This document shows positions 7,133 through 14,024 of a stretch of 16,111 nucleotides of DNA, piece by piece; position 1 is the first letter of the stretch; every line of letters begins with the position of its first letter. A program made the position numbers and the translations under genes. The stretch is from an uncultured Bacteroides sp. (lineage in GTDB: Bacteria > Bacteroidota > Bacteroidia > Bacteroidales > Bacteroidaceae), in the NCBI GenBank assembly GCA_902472795.1, contig CABROZ010000049.1, positions 1 through 16,111 of the forward strand. Direction: 5' to 3'. A model generated the notes under the pieces. It saw only the letters and a list, made by a program, of their open reading frames with translations, did no database searches and was not told where the DNA came from.

Positions 7133-7180
7133 TTTACACCAATTTTTACACCATAGAAAACACACAAATCCGTATATTTG
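7133..7180 (+). promoter_or_regulatory. Promoter region of the MFS gene with short direct repeat
   Basis: TATATTTG at 7173-7180 matches the Bacteroides -7 consensus TAnnTTTG, 28 bp before the ATG at 7209. No exact TTTG lies at the -33 position, but TTTACACCA is present twice (7133-7141 and 7145-7153), the second copy close to where -33 would fall. The repeat could be a regulator site; that is inferred. Confidence 0.55.
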
Positions 7181-7208
7181 CGGTTAATAAAATATTAAAT
7201 CTACTATC

Positions 7209-8750
7209 ATGAACAATTATCAAAATGCAGTCAGCAAGATGACCAACTACCGCTGGACCATCTGTGCCATGCTTTTCTTCGCGACAACCGTAAACTACCT
7301 GGACCGTCAAGTGCTATCACTGACATGGAAAGACTTCATCGCTCCCGAATTCCACTGGACCGATGCACATTACGGAGACATTACCGCCATTTTTTCACTT
7401 GTTTACGCCGTGGCCAACCTGTTTGCCGGACGCTTCATCGACTGGATGGGCACCAAGAAAGGTTACCTGTGGTCCATCTTCATTTGGTCGATCGGTGCCT
7501 GCCTTCATGCCGTCTGCGGCTGGGCCACCGAACACGTAGTCGGCATCCACGATGCCGCCGAAATGATTGGTGCCTCCGGAGCCGTTGCGGCAACCATCGC
7601 CATCACCAGCGTTTACTTCTTCATTGCCGCACGCATCGTGCTGAGTATCGGTGAAGCAGGAAACTTCCCCGCCGCCATCAAAGTTACGGCCGAATACTTC
7701 CCCAAGAAGGACCGTGCGTTTGCCACCTCCATCTTCAACGCCGGCTCCATCATCGGTGCTCTGGTAGCCCCTGTCACCATCCCTTCGCTTGCCAAGTATT
7801 TCCAGGGATTGGGTGTAGGCAACGGATGGGAAATGGCCTTCATCATCATCGGTGCCTTAGGCTTCGTCTGGATGGCAGTATGGGTATTCGTCTATAAGAA
7901 ACCGGAAGGCAATCCGCACGTCAATGCCGCCGAACTGGCATACATCCACCTTGACAAGCAGTCCGAACAAGCCGAAGCATCGCAAGCCAACCGGAAAGAA
8001 GAACGGAAAATGAGTCTTTGGGAATGCCTGAAATATCCGCAGGCATGGGCCGTAGCCGTAGGCAAATTCATGACCGACGGTGTGTGGTGGTTCTTCCTCT
8101 TCTGGACTCCCGCCTACATCTCGGACGTTTACGGCTTCTCTTCCGACAGCGGAACGGCTCAGTTACTGATATTCGTGCTCTATGCCATCACCATATTGTC
8201 TATCTACGGCGGCAAGCTGCCTACCATCATCATCAACAAGACAGGCATGAATCCCTACGCCGCCCGTATGCGTGCCATGTTCATCTTCGCCCTGTTCCCG
8301 CTTCTGGCCCTGTTTGCCCAGCCCCTCGGCGAGTATTCCTACTGGTTCCCCATCATCATCATCGGTATAGCCGGTGCCGCTCATCAGTCCTGGTCGGCCA
8401 ACATCTATTCCGTAGGAAGTGACATGTTCCCCAACAGTGCCGTAGCCACCATCATTGGTTTGGGCGGCATGGCAGGCGGTATCGGTTCCTACCTCATCAA
8501 CAAAGGTTCGGGAATGCTGTTCACCTATGCTGCCGGAACCACCATGGTTGACGGCCAGGAAGTGGAAATGACCAAGGCTCTCCTTGCCCAGGGAGCCGAA
8601 TATGTTCAGCCCGCCATGCACTTCATGGGCTTCGAAGGCAAACCAGCCGGCTACTTCATCATCTTCTGCATCTGTGCCGTAGCCTATCTCATCGGCTGGT
8701 GCATCATGAAGATACTGGTACCGAAGTACAAACCCATCGTAGTGGACTGA
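7209..8750 (+). CDS. MFS transporter, ExuT-like hexuronate:cation symporter
   Basis: A 513-residue inner-membrane transporter of the anion:cation symporter branch of the major facilitator superfamily. Typical blocks are VNYLDRQVLS in helix 1, GRFIDWMGTKKGY in the loop between helices 2 and 3, and GEAGNFPAAIKVTAEYFPKK with FATSIFNAGSIIGALVAP in helices 4-5, all as in ExuT and related sugar-acid carriers. It is longer than E. coli-type ExuT, with extra sequence between helices 3 and 4 (around residues 98-130) and near the C-terminus. It would carry galacturonate, glucuronate or the unsaturated or isomerised product across the inner membrane. It follows the kduI terminator and has its own promoter. 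The leader has no Shine-Dalgarno site. The family is certain; the exact uronate is inferred from the pectin context. Confidence 0.9.
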   Translation: MNNYQNAVSKMTNYRWTICAMLFFATTVNYLDRQVLSLTWKDFIAPEFHWTDAHYGDITAIFSLVYAVANLFAGRFIDWMGTKKGYLWSIFIWSIGACLHAVCGWATEHVVGIHDAAEMIGASGAVAATIAITSVYFFIAARIVLSIGEAGNFPAAIKVTAEYFPKKDRAFATSIFNAGSIIGALVAPVTIPSLAKYFQGLGVGNGWEMAFIIIGALGFVWMAVWVFVYKKPEGNPHVNAAELAYIHLDKQSEQAEASQANRKEERKMSLWECLKYPQAWAVAVGKFMTDGVWWFFLFWTPAYISDVYGFSSDSGTAQLLIFVLYAITILSIYGGKLPTIIINKTGMNPYAARMRAMFIFALFPLLALFAQPLGEYSYWFPIIIIGIAGAAHQSWSANIYSVGSDMFPNSAVATIIGLGGMAGGIGSYLINKGSGMLFTYAAGTTMVDGQEVEMTKALLAQGAEYVQPAMHFMGFEGKPAGYFIIFCICAVAYLIGWCIMKILVPKYKPIVVD

Positions 8751-8797
8751 TTCCGGTCTGTCCGAACGATTGATTTTTTTCATAGTTGGAAAAAAGT

Positions 8798-8839
8798 TTT
8801 TCCCCAGTTAGGAAAATATGATCTCTTAACTGGGGAAAA
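8798..8839. repeat. Perfect 13-bp inverted repeat after the MFS gene
   Basis: TTTTCCCCAGTTA (8798-8810) is the exact reverse complement of TAACTGGGGAAAA (8827-8839), with a 16-nt loop. It lies 48 bp beyond the MFS stop. There is no T-run directly after the right arm, so it is not a standard terminator for the MFS gene, though the stem ends in A/T pairs on both sides. It may protect the mRNA 3' end or bind a protein. Confidence 0.6.
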
Positions 8840-8855
8840 TTGTCTTCATACGTAC

Positions 8856-8882
8856 AAAAAAAAGGGAAGTCTCACGACTTCC
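8856..8882 (-). terminator. Intrinsic terminator on the minus strand
   Basis: Read on the minus strand, GGAAGTC-GTGA-GACTTCC (8882-8865) is followed by one C and eight Ts (8863-8856), the textbook form. It could end the transcript of the nuclease-helicase gene, whose stop is 119 bp upstream on that strand, or a separate small RNA (see 8856-8924). Confidence 0.82.
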
Positions 8883-8924
8883 ACAATTCTTCTAACCTTA
8901 AATCTAAATCTCTATGAAAAAAAC
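8856..8924 (-). ncRNA. Candidate small RNA of about 70 nt
   Basis: On the minus strand TATCTTTG (8938-8931) fits the TAnnTTTG -7 consensus. Transcription from about 8924 would run through an A/T-rich stretch without open frame and stop at the strong terminator ending at 8856. No TTTG is present at -33, so the promoter is weakly supported. Families of small RNAs with many paralogs are known in Bacteroides; I cannot say whether this is one. The other reading is that it is simply the 3' UTR of the helicase mRNA. Confidence 0.35.
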
Positions 8925-9000
8925 GTGCCACAAAGATAATGCTTTTTCTGATAATTTGATATTAATAAACACTATAAAGTTTGTATCTTATGCAAAAAAG

Positions 9001-12000
9001 TTATAAGAAACCCCGAATCGAGCCCAATAAATCGGCATAAACGGGGTTCTGCTCGAGCAATTCCGGCACTCCCGTCATAAACATCTGCCTGCGGGCACGG
9101 GTCAGCGCCACATTCAGTTTACGGTCTATCAGCACTCCGTTTTCCTCAGTCATGTTAGCCAGAAACTTCAGCTGCGAGGCACGGTTCACGCAGAAAGAAT
9201 AAATGATGACGTCGCGTTCGCTGCCCTGAAAACGCTCAACCGTATCCACCAATATGTCATTCAGCTGCGGAATACCCGTAGCCGCCAGCTCCCTGCGTAT
9301 CAATGCGATCTGGCTGCGGTAAGGCGTAATGATGCCCAAAGTGGATACCGCGCTGAATCCCGTCGTCAGATCGTATTGACGATAAACGGCTACTGCCAGA
9401 CGCGCCACCAAACGAGCCTCGACGTGGTTCACCTTCGACGACTGCAAGGCAGGCTCCGGACGCGATGGCAGAAAAGCGACACGCCGCACCAGTAGGTCGG
9501 CAAACTCACAATCTTCCAGTCCGTCGGCCAGAACCAGTGTTCCGAACTGATGGGACAGTCCGAGCGGTTCGAGGCGCCCGCCGTAAAAAGCACGGTTGGG
9601 AAAAGCCGCCACATCGACATTCATCCGTCCCTGCCGGCAAAGCATGTCATAAAAGTGTTCCGACACAGCCGCCTGTTCTCCCTCCTGTCCCGCCAGCATC
9701 CGGTACAGACGTTCGAACAACGAATCTTTCAGGTTGCGCAGTCCGATGGCACGCAACGCCTCATCACATACTTCCGACTGTTCGGACGACTGCAAGATCA
9801 CTGCCGGCAGCTGCTTGTGGTCGCCTATCATGACAAACTTGCCGATGGCATTCCCACCCGACACGCTTCGCATGCACAACAAGCCCAACAATTGCGGTTC
9901 CAGTATCTGTGTAGCCTCATCAATCAGTGCCACGTCGAACGTCTTCAGCCGGAAAAGCTCGGTATGAGAGGAAAGGGTAGCCACCGTCCCCACAAATATG
10001 CGGCAACGAGCAATGCGTTCCTGCACCGCCCGGCGGTTGGCACAACTGTCTAACACGTTTTCCATCAGATAGGGCCGGTAGAGCACCTCGCACGACAATT
10101 CGCTGCCCACCCGGATAAAATCGACCGCCGGCGCAATAGATACCAGCATCTTGCAGATTTCGTCCACCGCCCGGTTGGTATAAGAGAGCAACAGAATCTG
10201 TTTCCCCTCTCCGTGAAACATCTCAACCATCCGGCGCAAGGCACGCGAAGTCTTTCCCGTTCCCGGCGGACCGACAAGCAGAAAGTAATCGCGCGCTGCC
10301 TTCGCCTTCAGGGCTACACGGGCAAAGTCGTCGGCAGCAGTGGCTACAGCCTCATCCAGCGTACTGTCAAACTCCGGCAACCGGCGTCCCAACAACAGAT
10401 CACGCCGGTCCTGCGTAGCCGAAAGGAATGCTGCCAACCCCGCATACATGCTGCGGAACGACGTATCCATATAGTCGTGTTCGATGGCATAACGGCTGCT
10501 TTCGGGCAACACGCCGGCATTCTGCTGGGAAGAACGCAGACGTACGGTGATCGTATTTTCGGTCATACATTCGATGTTGCCCTTGAACACCATCTTGTTC
10601 GTTACATTGTCCGTATCGGCATTCCGCTCGTACAGGACAATGACGTCGCCCTGCCGGAAGTTGGGCAGGGCTTCCCCCCGCTCGGTCTCGGCCGAAGACG
10701 GTGTCCGCAACTGAAAGCGCAAGTATGGCTTGTGTTCGTCGGAAGCATGGTTCTCGACCATGGTCAGGTCGTAAAGGATCTCTCCCGCCTCGCATTTTTC
10801 GGCCAGTGTAGAAAGCCACAACGACGACGCTCCCGAGCGCCCCTGGTAGTCTATGTCGCCCGACTTGGAGGTATATAATTCCTTGGTTATAAAATTATAG
10901 AGGGTATAGAAGTAGCTTTGCTCCAACGGTGACAAGGCGCGCAGCTTGCCTGCCACGGCTTCAATCTGCGGACACAGGAAACGTTTCCACAGCGTATTGT
11001 CTAATTGGCGTTCGTTCAGCGTGTCGGGGTTGATGTCCTGCAACCGTTGGGCAGTATAATGCGGACTGTTGCGCAGCTGAATGCCGTATTCGGTTGCCAC
11101 GATACGGTTGCGCACCTCCATCACCCTGCGCACCATGGCCCACGAAGAGCGTGCCGGATAGAGCATCGGATAGCGGGTATAGAGCAGATAGGCCCTGACA
11201 CGGCGATGATCCATCCCCATCGAGTATTCCAGTACAGCCTGGTAGAGCAACATCTGCACCAGGTTGTTCTCCTTCGGTTCCACCTTGCCGCGAATGCTGT
11301 ATTCGTCTGCCTTACCCGACTTCATTTCGATAAAGGCCGACATGTCACGCTGCATGTAGTCCAGACGTCCCTGCAAGCCCAATGCCTCGCAGATGTAGGA
11401 TGGTTCGAGCACGGCATCCGTCTTGTCGAGCGCATATCCCGGAGCGCGGAACGTTTCGGTCACCGTCTGCCGGATGTTGTCGAAGTGCAACTTGCAGTCG
11501 GCGAAAAAAGCCTTCTCCTTCTCGTGGTCGCGAAGGTCGGCACAGGCAGCCAGCTCTACGGCATACGACCGGAAGGCCTTCTTCATGCACGCCAAGTAGT
11601 CGGGTGCGCCGTCGGCGTGAATCCATTCGTCCAGAAAAAGGTTGGCGATGTTTCCCAGCAGCAACGGGCGGGTATTGTCGGGCACCTGCAAACGTGCCAG
11701 CATGTAGTTGGCCGGATGGTGACCGTAGTCGCGGAAACATTCGGCCAGCGAACTGATGTCAATCAGATAGTCGGGTTCAAGGATGATGAAGGAAGGTGTC
11801 AGCACGCCTGCCTCGTCTATCCGCACGTCCAGCAGATTCACCTGCGCGTTTCGCCACAGCAACCGGCAGGTCTCGGCAAACTCTTCGTTGATCTGGGGCA
11901 CATGGTAGCGTACCTTCAGAGGTTCGTCGCTCACAGTCTCGGTGGGAAGTACATACAGAAAATCGTCGTCGGCATACTGAAAGCTGACACGCATCCGCCG

Positions 12001-12417
12001 CTTTTGCTCACGGGCGGGCGGAGCTACAATGTAGGTGCTGTCGGCACGCGGCAAGGCATGGTACAGCACGTCGGGAATATCAGCCCCATACAGTCGCCTG
12101 ACAAAGAAAGACAGCGTCTTGGCATCGCGCAGCAACTGTTCGCGTTGTGGCGTGGCCTGACGGTTCAGAATGGCGTTGGAGGTCAACCGAAAGGTATGCA
12201 GCCGGTTCTGTTCGGCAACAGAAAGGCCGACTTTTGACGCCACAAAGTTGATACGGGCGGAAAGGTCGGTCATCTGTAAACTGCTGTCGGGCATTTGTGT
12301 ACGGCAAAGTTGCTCCAGCAACTCGCGCAACTGACGATACGCCAACGCCAATGCCTCGTCGGGTGCTTTTGTCACCTCCAGCAATAAATCATAATATTCC
12401 CTTACATCATTTTCCAT
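9001..12417 (-). CDS. Dna2-like PD-(D/E)XK nuclease fused to SF1 (UPF1-type) helicase
   Basis: A 1138-residue cytosolic protein. The nuclease core shows LQGRLDYM (Asp353), FIEMKSGK (Glu364, Lys366) and QMLLY (Gln388, Tyr392), the RecB/Cas4-type motif set. The C-terminal third is a complete SF1 helicase: Walker A GPPGTGKT (716-723), motif Ia around SYTNRAVDE (745-753), Walker B LIDEATQ (831-837), motif III GDHKQLPA (865-872), motif IV near CRQGRMN (927-933), motif V ERFQGSERD (1061-1069) and motif VI NVALTRARR (1102-1110). Nuclease before helicase, with a long linker from about 420 to 700, matches the eukaryotic Dna2 layout; the role is probably DNA end or flap processing in replication and repair. 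The cysteine cluster of iron-sulphur Dna2/AddB nucleases is not evident. The start is 25 bp after the small lysine-rich gene, so the two may be co-transcribed. No restriction or other defence gene lies nearby. Confidence 0.85.
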   Translation of the reverse strand: MENDVREYYDLLLEVTKAPDEALALAYRQLRELLEQLCRTQMPDSSLQMTDLSARINFVASKVGLSVAEQNRLHTFRLTSNAILNRQATPQREQLLRDAKTLSFFVRRLYGADIPDVLYHALPRADSTYIVAPPAREQKRRMRVSFQYADDDFLYVLPTETVSDEPLKVRYHVPQINEEFAETCRLLWRNAQVNLLDVRIDEAGVLTPSFIILEPDYLIDISSLAECFRDYGHHPANYMLARLQVPDNTRPLLLGNIANLFLDEWIHADGAPDYLACMKKAFRSYAVELAACADLRDHEKEKAFFADCKLHFDNIRQTVTETFRAPGYALDKTDAVLEPSYICEALGLQGRLDYMQRDMSAFIEMKSGKADEYSIRGKVEPKENNLVQMLLYQAVLEYSMGMDHRRVRAYLLYTRYPMLYPARSSWAMVRRVMEVRNRIVATEYGIQLRNSPHYTAQRLQDINPDTLNERQLDNTLWKRFLCPQIEAVAGKLRALSPLEQSYFYTLYNFITKELYTSKSGDIDYQGRSGASSLWLSTLAEKCEAGEILYDLTMVENHASDEHKPYLRFQLRTPSSAETERGEALPNFRQGDVIVLYERNADTDNVTNKMVFKGNIECMTENTITVRLRSSQQNAGVLPESSRYAIEHDYMDTSFRSMYAGLAAFLSATQDRRDLLLGRRLPEFDSTLDEAVATAADDFARVALKAKAARDYFLLVGPPGTGKTSRALRRMVEMFHGEGKQILLLSYTNRAVDEICKMLVSIAPAVDFIRVGSELSCEVLYRPYLMENVLDSCANRRAVQERIARCRIFVGTVATLSSHTELFRLKTFDVALIDEATQILEPQLLGLLCMRSVSGGNAIGKFVMIGDHKQLPAVILQSSEQSEVCDEALRAIGLRNLKDSLFERLYRMLAGQEGEQAAVSEHFYDMLCRQGRMNVDVAAFPNRAFYGGRLEPLGLSHQFGTLVLADGLEDCEFADLLVRRVAFLPSRPEPALQSSKVNHVEARLVARLAVAVYRQYDLTTGFSAVSTLGIITPYRSQIALIRRELAATGIPQLNDILVDTVERFQGSERDVIIYSFCVNRASQLKFLANMTEENGVLIDRKLNVALTRARRQMFMTGVPELLEQNPVYADLLGSIRGFL

Positions 12418-12442
12418 GATGCAAAGGTAAGGAAAAAACGCT

Positions 12443-12562
12443 TTACTTTTTCTGGCTTCTCGGCTTCTTATTTGCTTCGTTCATTGCCTCTGCCATTTCG
12501 TAAGCCGGAACATGATGTTTATCTTTCGGCTTTTTCGGTTTTTTGTTACCTGCAGCTCCCAT
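12443..12562 (-). CDS. 39-residue lysine-rich small protein
   Basis: A short frame from ATG at 12562-12560 to TAA at 12445-12443. The product starts MGAAGNKKPKKPKDKHH, has an acidic central segment (AYEMAEAMNEAN) and ends KKPRSQKK, so it is very basic with a short helix-like middle. It is soluble, with no signal or membrane segment. A strong GGAGGT site lies 8 nt upstream of the ATG, unusual in a genome where most leaders lack one, and this is the main reason to accept so short a gene. It precedes the Dna2-like gene by 25 bp on the same strand. Its basic charge would suit nucleic-acid or ribosome binding, but no function can be assigned. Confidence 0.6.
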   Translation of the reverse strand: MGAAGNKKPKKPKDKHHVPAYEMAEAMNEANKKPRSQKK

Positions 12563-12570
12563 ATATCAAG

Positions 12571-12576
12571 ACCTCC
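12571..12576 (-). promoter_or_regulatory. Strong Shine-Dalgarno site for the small gene
   Basis: The minus strand reads GGAGGT here, 8 nt before the ATG at 12562. It decides the start of the 39-residue gene. Confidence 0.65.
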
Positions 12577-12588
12577 ATATTTAAAAGT

Positions 12589-12622
12589 GAAACATTAATA
12601 TTATCACGCACCCCGTAGCAAA
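12589..12622 (-). promoter_or_regulatory. Weak candidate promoter of the small gene and nuclease-helicase
   Basis: On the minus strand, TTTG (12622-12619), a 21-bp spacer, then TAATGTTTC (12597-12589). The -33 element and spacing fit the Bacteroides pattern, but the -7 element has one extra base and ends TTTC in place of TTTG. It lies in the 102-bp gap after tatC. Confidence 0.3.
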
Positions 12623-12664
12623 GAACATGCCAAAGCGCAACGATGACAGTTAAACTTTACTATG

Positions 12665-13453
12665 TCACTCTTTCTTCTCCCGTATCATCAGGATGCTTAA
12701 CTCGTAGAGCAGGTACAACGGCACGGCTACCACCGTCAGCGTGAAAGGATCGCCCGTAGGCGTAATGATGGCTGCCGCTATGACAATCAGTACAATGGCA
12801 TGACGACGGTATTTGCGCAGGAAATCCTTGTGAACCACTCCCAGCAGCGAAAGCAGCCAGGTGACTAAAGGCAATTCGAAAGCCAGACCCATGCACAGTA
12901 CCAGCATCATGAAGTTGTCGATGTAGGAATTCAGCGAAATCTGGTTCTCGATGGCACTGCTCAACTGATAGGTGGACAGGAAACGCAACGTCAGCGGATA
13001 GACCATAAAGTAGCCCAGCAACACCCCCACAAAGAACATCACCGTCCCGATGCCCAACGCCTTCCGCACACCTTTCACCTCGTTGGGATAAAGGGCCGGA
13101 CGGACAAAGCGCCACACTTCGTAAAACAGGTAGGGAGCAGCAGTCACCACCGACATCCAGAATGCGGTGGACATATGGATGAAGAAAGGTGCCGCCAGAT
13201 TGATATTGATCAGTTTGACGTGGAACTCCTGTGTGAAGAAGTCATCGTGCAGGTCCAGCTCCTGCCCGATCCAGCGCAGCAAGTCGTAGAAGACAAAGTC
13301 GTTGTGGCAGGGAGCCAGAATGACCTTGTCGAACAGATAAGGCATCGCAATAAAATAGCCTACAGCCAGTACGAACCACACGCCGAGCACACGAAACAGC
13401 ACCCGCCTCAGTTCGTCCAGATGATCCCAGAAAGTCAACTCCTTATCCGCCAT
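12665..13453 (-). CDS. tatC: TatC, Sec-independent protein translocase
   Basis: A 262-residue, six-helix inner-membrane protein, the receptor for twin-arginine signal peptides on folded proteins. Family blocks are all visible: FWDHLDELRRVLFR at the N-terminus (residues 8-21), APYLFYEVWRFVRPALYPNE in the first half, FVGVLLGYFMVYPLTLRFL, MGLAFELPLV and TPTGDPFT before the last helices. It is slightly longer than many TatC proteins because of a loop between helices 1 and 2 rich in acidic and aromatic residues (about 48-75). It follows tatA after 35 bp on the same strand, forming a tatA-tatC unit without tatB. Confidence 0.96.
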   Translation of the reverse strand: MADKELTFWDHLDELRRVLFRVLGVWFVLAVGYFIAMPYLFDKVILAPCHNDFVFYDLLRWIGQELDLHDDFFTQEFHVKLININLAAPFFIHMSTAFWMSVVTAAPYLFYEVWRFVRPALYPNEVKGVRKALGIGTVMFFVGVLLGYFMVYPLTLRFLSTYQLSSAIENQISLNSYIDNFMMLVLCMGLAFELPLVTWLLSLLGVVHKDFLRKYRRHAIVLIVIAAAIITPTGDPFTLTVVAVPLYLLYELSILMIREKKE

Positions 13454-13488
13454 ACGCTATTCTACCGCTATCGGGAACAACCTTTTCC

Positions 13489-13713
13489 TTATTTTTTTTC
13501 CGTCTTGTCCGCCGGTTCGTCGATTTCTTCTTTCGCCTTGTTGATTTCTTCCTTCGCTTCGTTGACTCCTTCCTTAAAGCTCTTCACGCCTTTGCCCAAT
13601 CCACGCATCAGTTCAGGTATTTTCTTTCCGCCGAACAACAGCAGAATCACCAGAAGAATGATTAACCACTCGGATCCGCTGGGCAAGAAACTCATTAACA
13701 ATAAACTTGTCAT
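13489..13713 (-). CDS. tatA: TatA/TatE-type translocase subunit
   Basis: A 74-residue protein with one N-terminal membrane helix (SEWLIILLVILLLFGGKKIPE), the conserved FGGKKIPELMRGLGKG hinge and start of an amphipathic helix, and a charged tail of Lys and Glu. It forms the pore-like assembly of the Tat system in the inner membrane. The short tail and the FGG hinge fit TatA rather than TatB. In Bacteroidetes one TatA is thought to serve both roles. It is transcribed ahead of tatC. The leader is A/T-rich and has no Shine-Dalgarno site. Confidence 0.93.
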   Translation of the reverse strand: MTSLLLMSFLPSGSEWLIILLVILLLFGGKKIPELMRGLGKGVKSFKEGVNEAKEEINKAKEEIDEPADKTEKK

Positions 13714-13769
13714 ATATTTATTTATTTAAGTTTCACATGTAATACTTTCTTGGAAGTTAAGAAGTTATA

Positions 13770-13892
13770 GAAGTTATCACTCCGCTTTGCTCTGTTAGAA
13801 GTTAAAGCCGATAGTCTTGCAAAAGGGAAAATTGGCCGTAACAGGTCTATTGGCCTTTAACTTCTAAGCCCACCTTAGTGGGCGATAACTTC
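13770..13892. repeat. Nested inverted-repeat element
   Basis: Three layers fold on each other: GAAGTTATC (13770-13778) with GATAACTTC (13884-13892), TTAGAAGTTAAAG (13795-13807) with CTTTAACTTCTAA (13855-13867), and GGCC (13833-13836) with GGCC (13852-13855). A separate perfect hairpin, GCCCAC-CTTA-GTGGGC (13868-13883), sits between the right arms. This looks like a multi-stem intergenic element, probably present elsewhere in the genome; its function is unknown. Confidence 0.65.
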
Positions 13893-13913
13893 TTCTAACT
13901 CCTTTAACTCCTG

Positions 13914-13937
13914 CAAGTTTCGCAAGTGCGAAACTTG
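13914..13937. terminator. Perfect 10-bp hairpin after murF-alr
   Basis: CAAGTTTCGC (13914-13923) and GCGAAACTTG (13928-13937) are exact complements around an AAGT loop, 88 bp beyond the murF-alr stop. On the minus strand no T-tract follows, so it is an imperfect terminator candidate; on the plus strand T-rich sequence (TTATTTATTTAATT) follows. Confidence 0.45.
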
Positions 13938-14024
13938 AGTTATTTATTTAATTCTGCTGCAAAAATAGCAAAAATTCCTTTGACACCTTCCAAAACTTGC
14001 TTTTTAGCGAAAAGCTTCCTTACT

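Larger units (their letters stand above)
13714..14024. other. 311-bp gap between murF-alr and tatA with nested inverted repeats
   Basis: I see no gene here. The gap must hold the tatAC promoter and the murF-alr 3' end. It contains an inverted-repeat element (13770-13892) and a hairpin (13914-13937). GAAGTTA occurs several times in its left part (for example 13761-13767 and 13770-13776). No clear TAnnTTTG promoter for tatA could be placed. Confidence 0.6.

Noticed and set aside
11005..12237. 410-codon plus-strand frame opposite the nuclease-helicase gene.
   Set aside because: It is antisense to a gene with full nuclease and helicase motifs, with His/Gln-rich composition typical of shadow frames.
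9001..12562. Antiphage defence system made of the helicase-nuclease and the small basic gene.
   Set aside because: The neighbours are housekeeping genes (tat, murF-alr), there is no integrase or other defence gene, and base composition does not change. It looks like a core gene.
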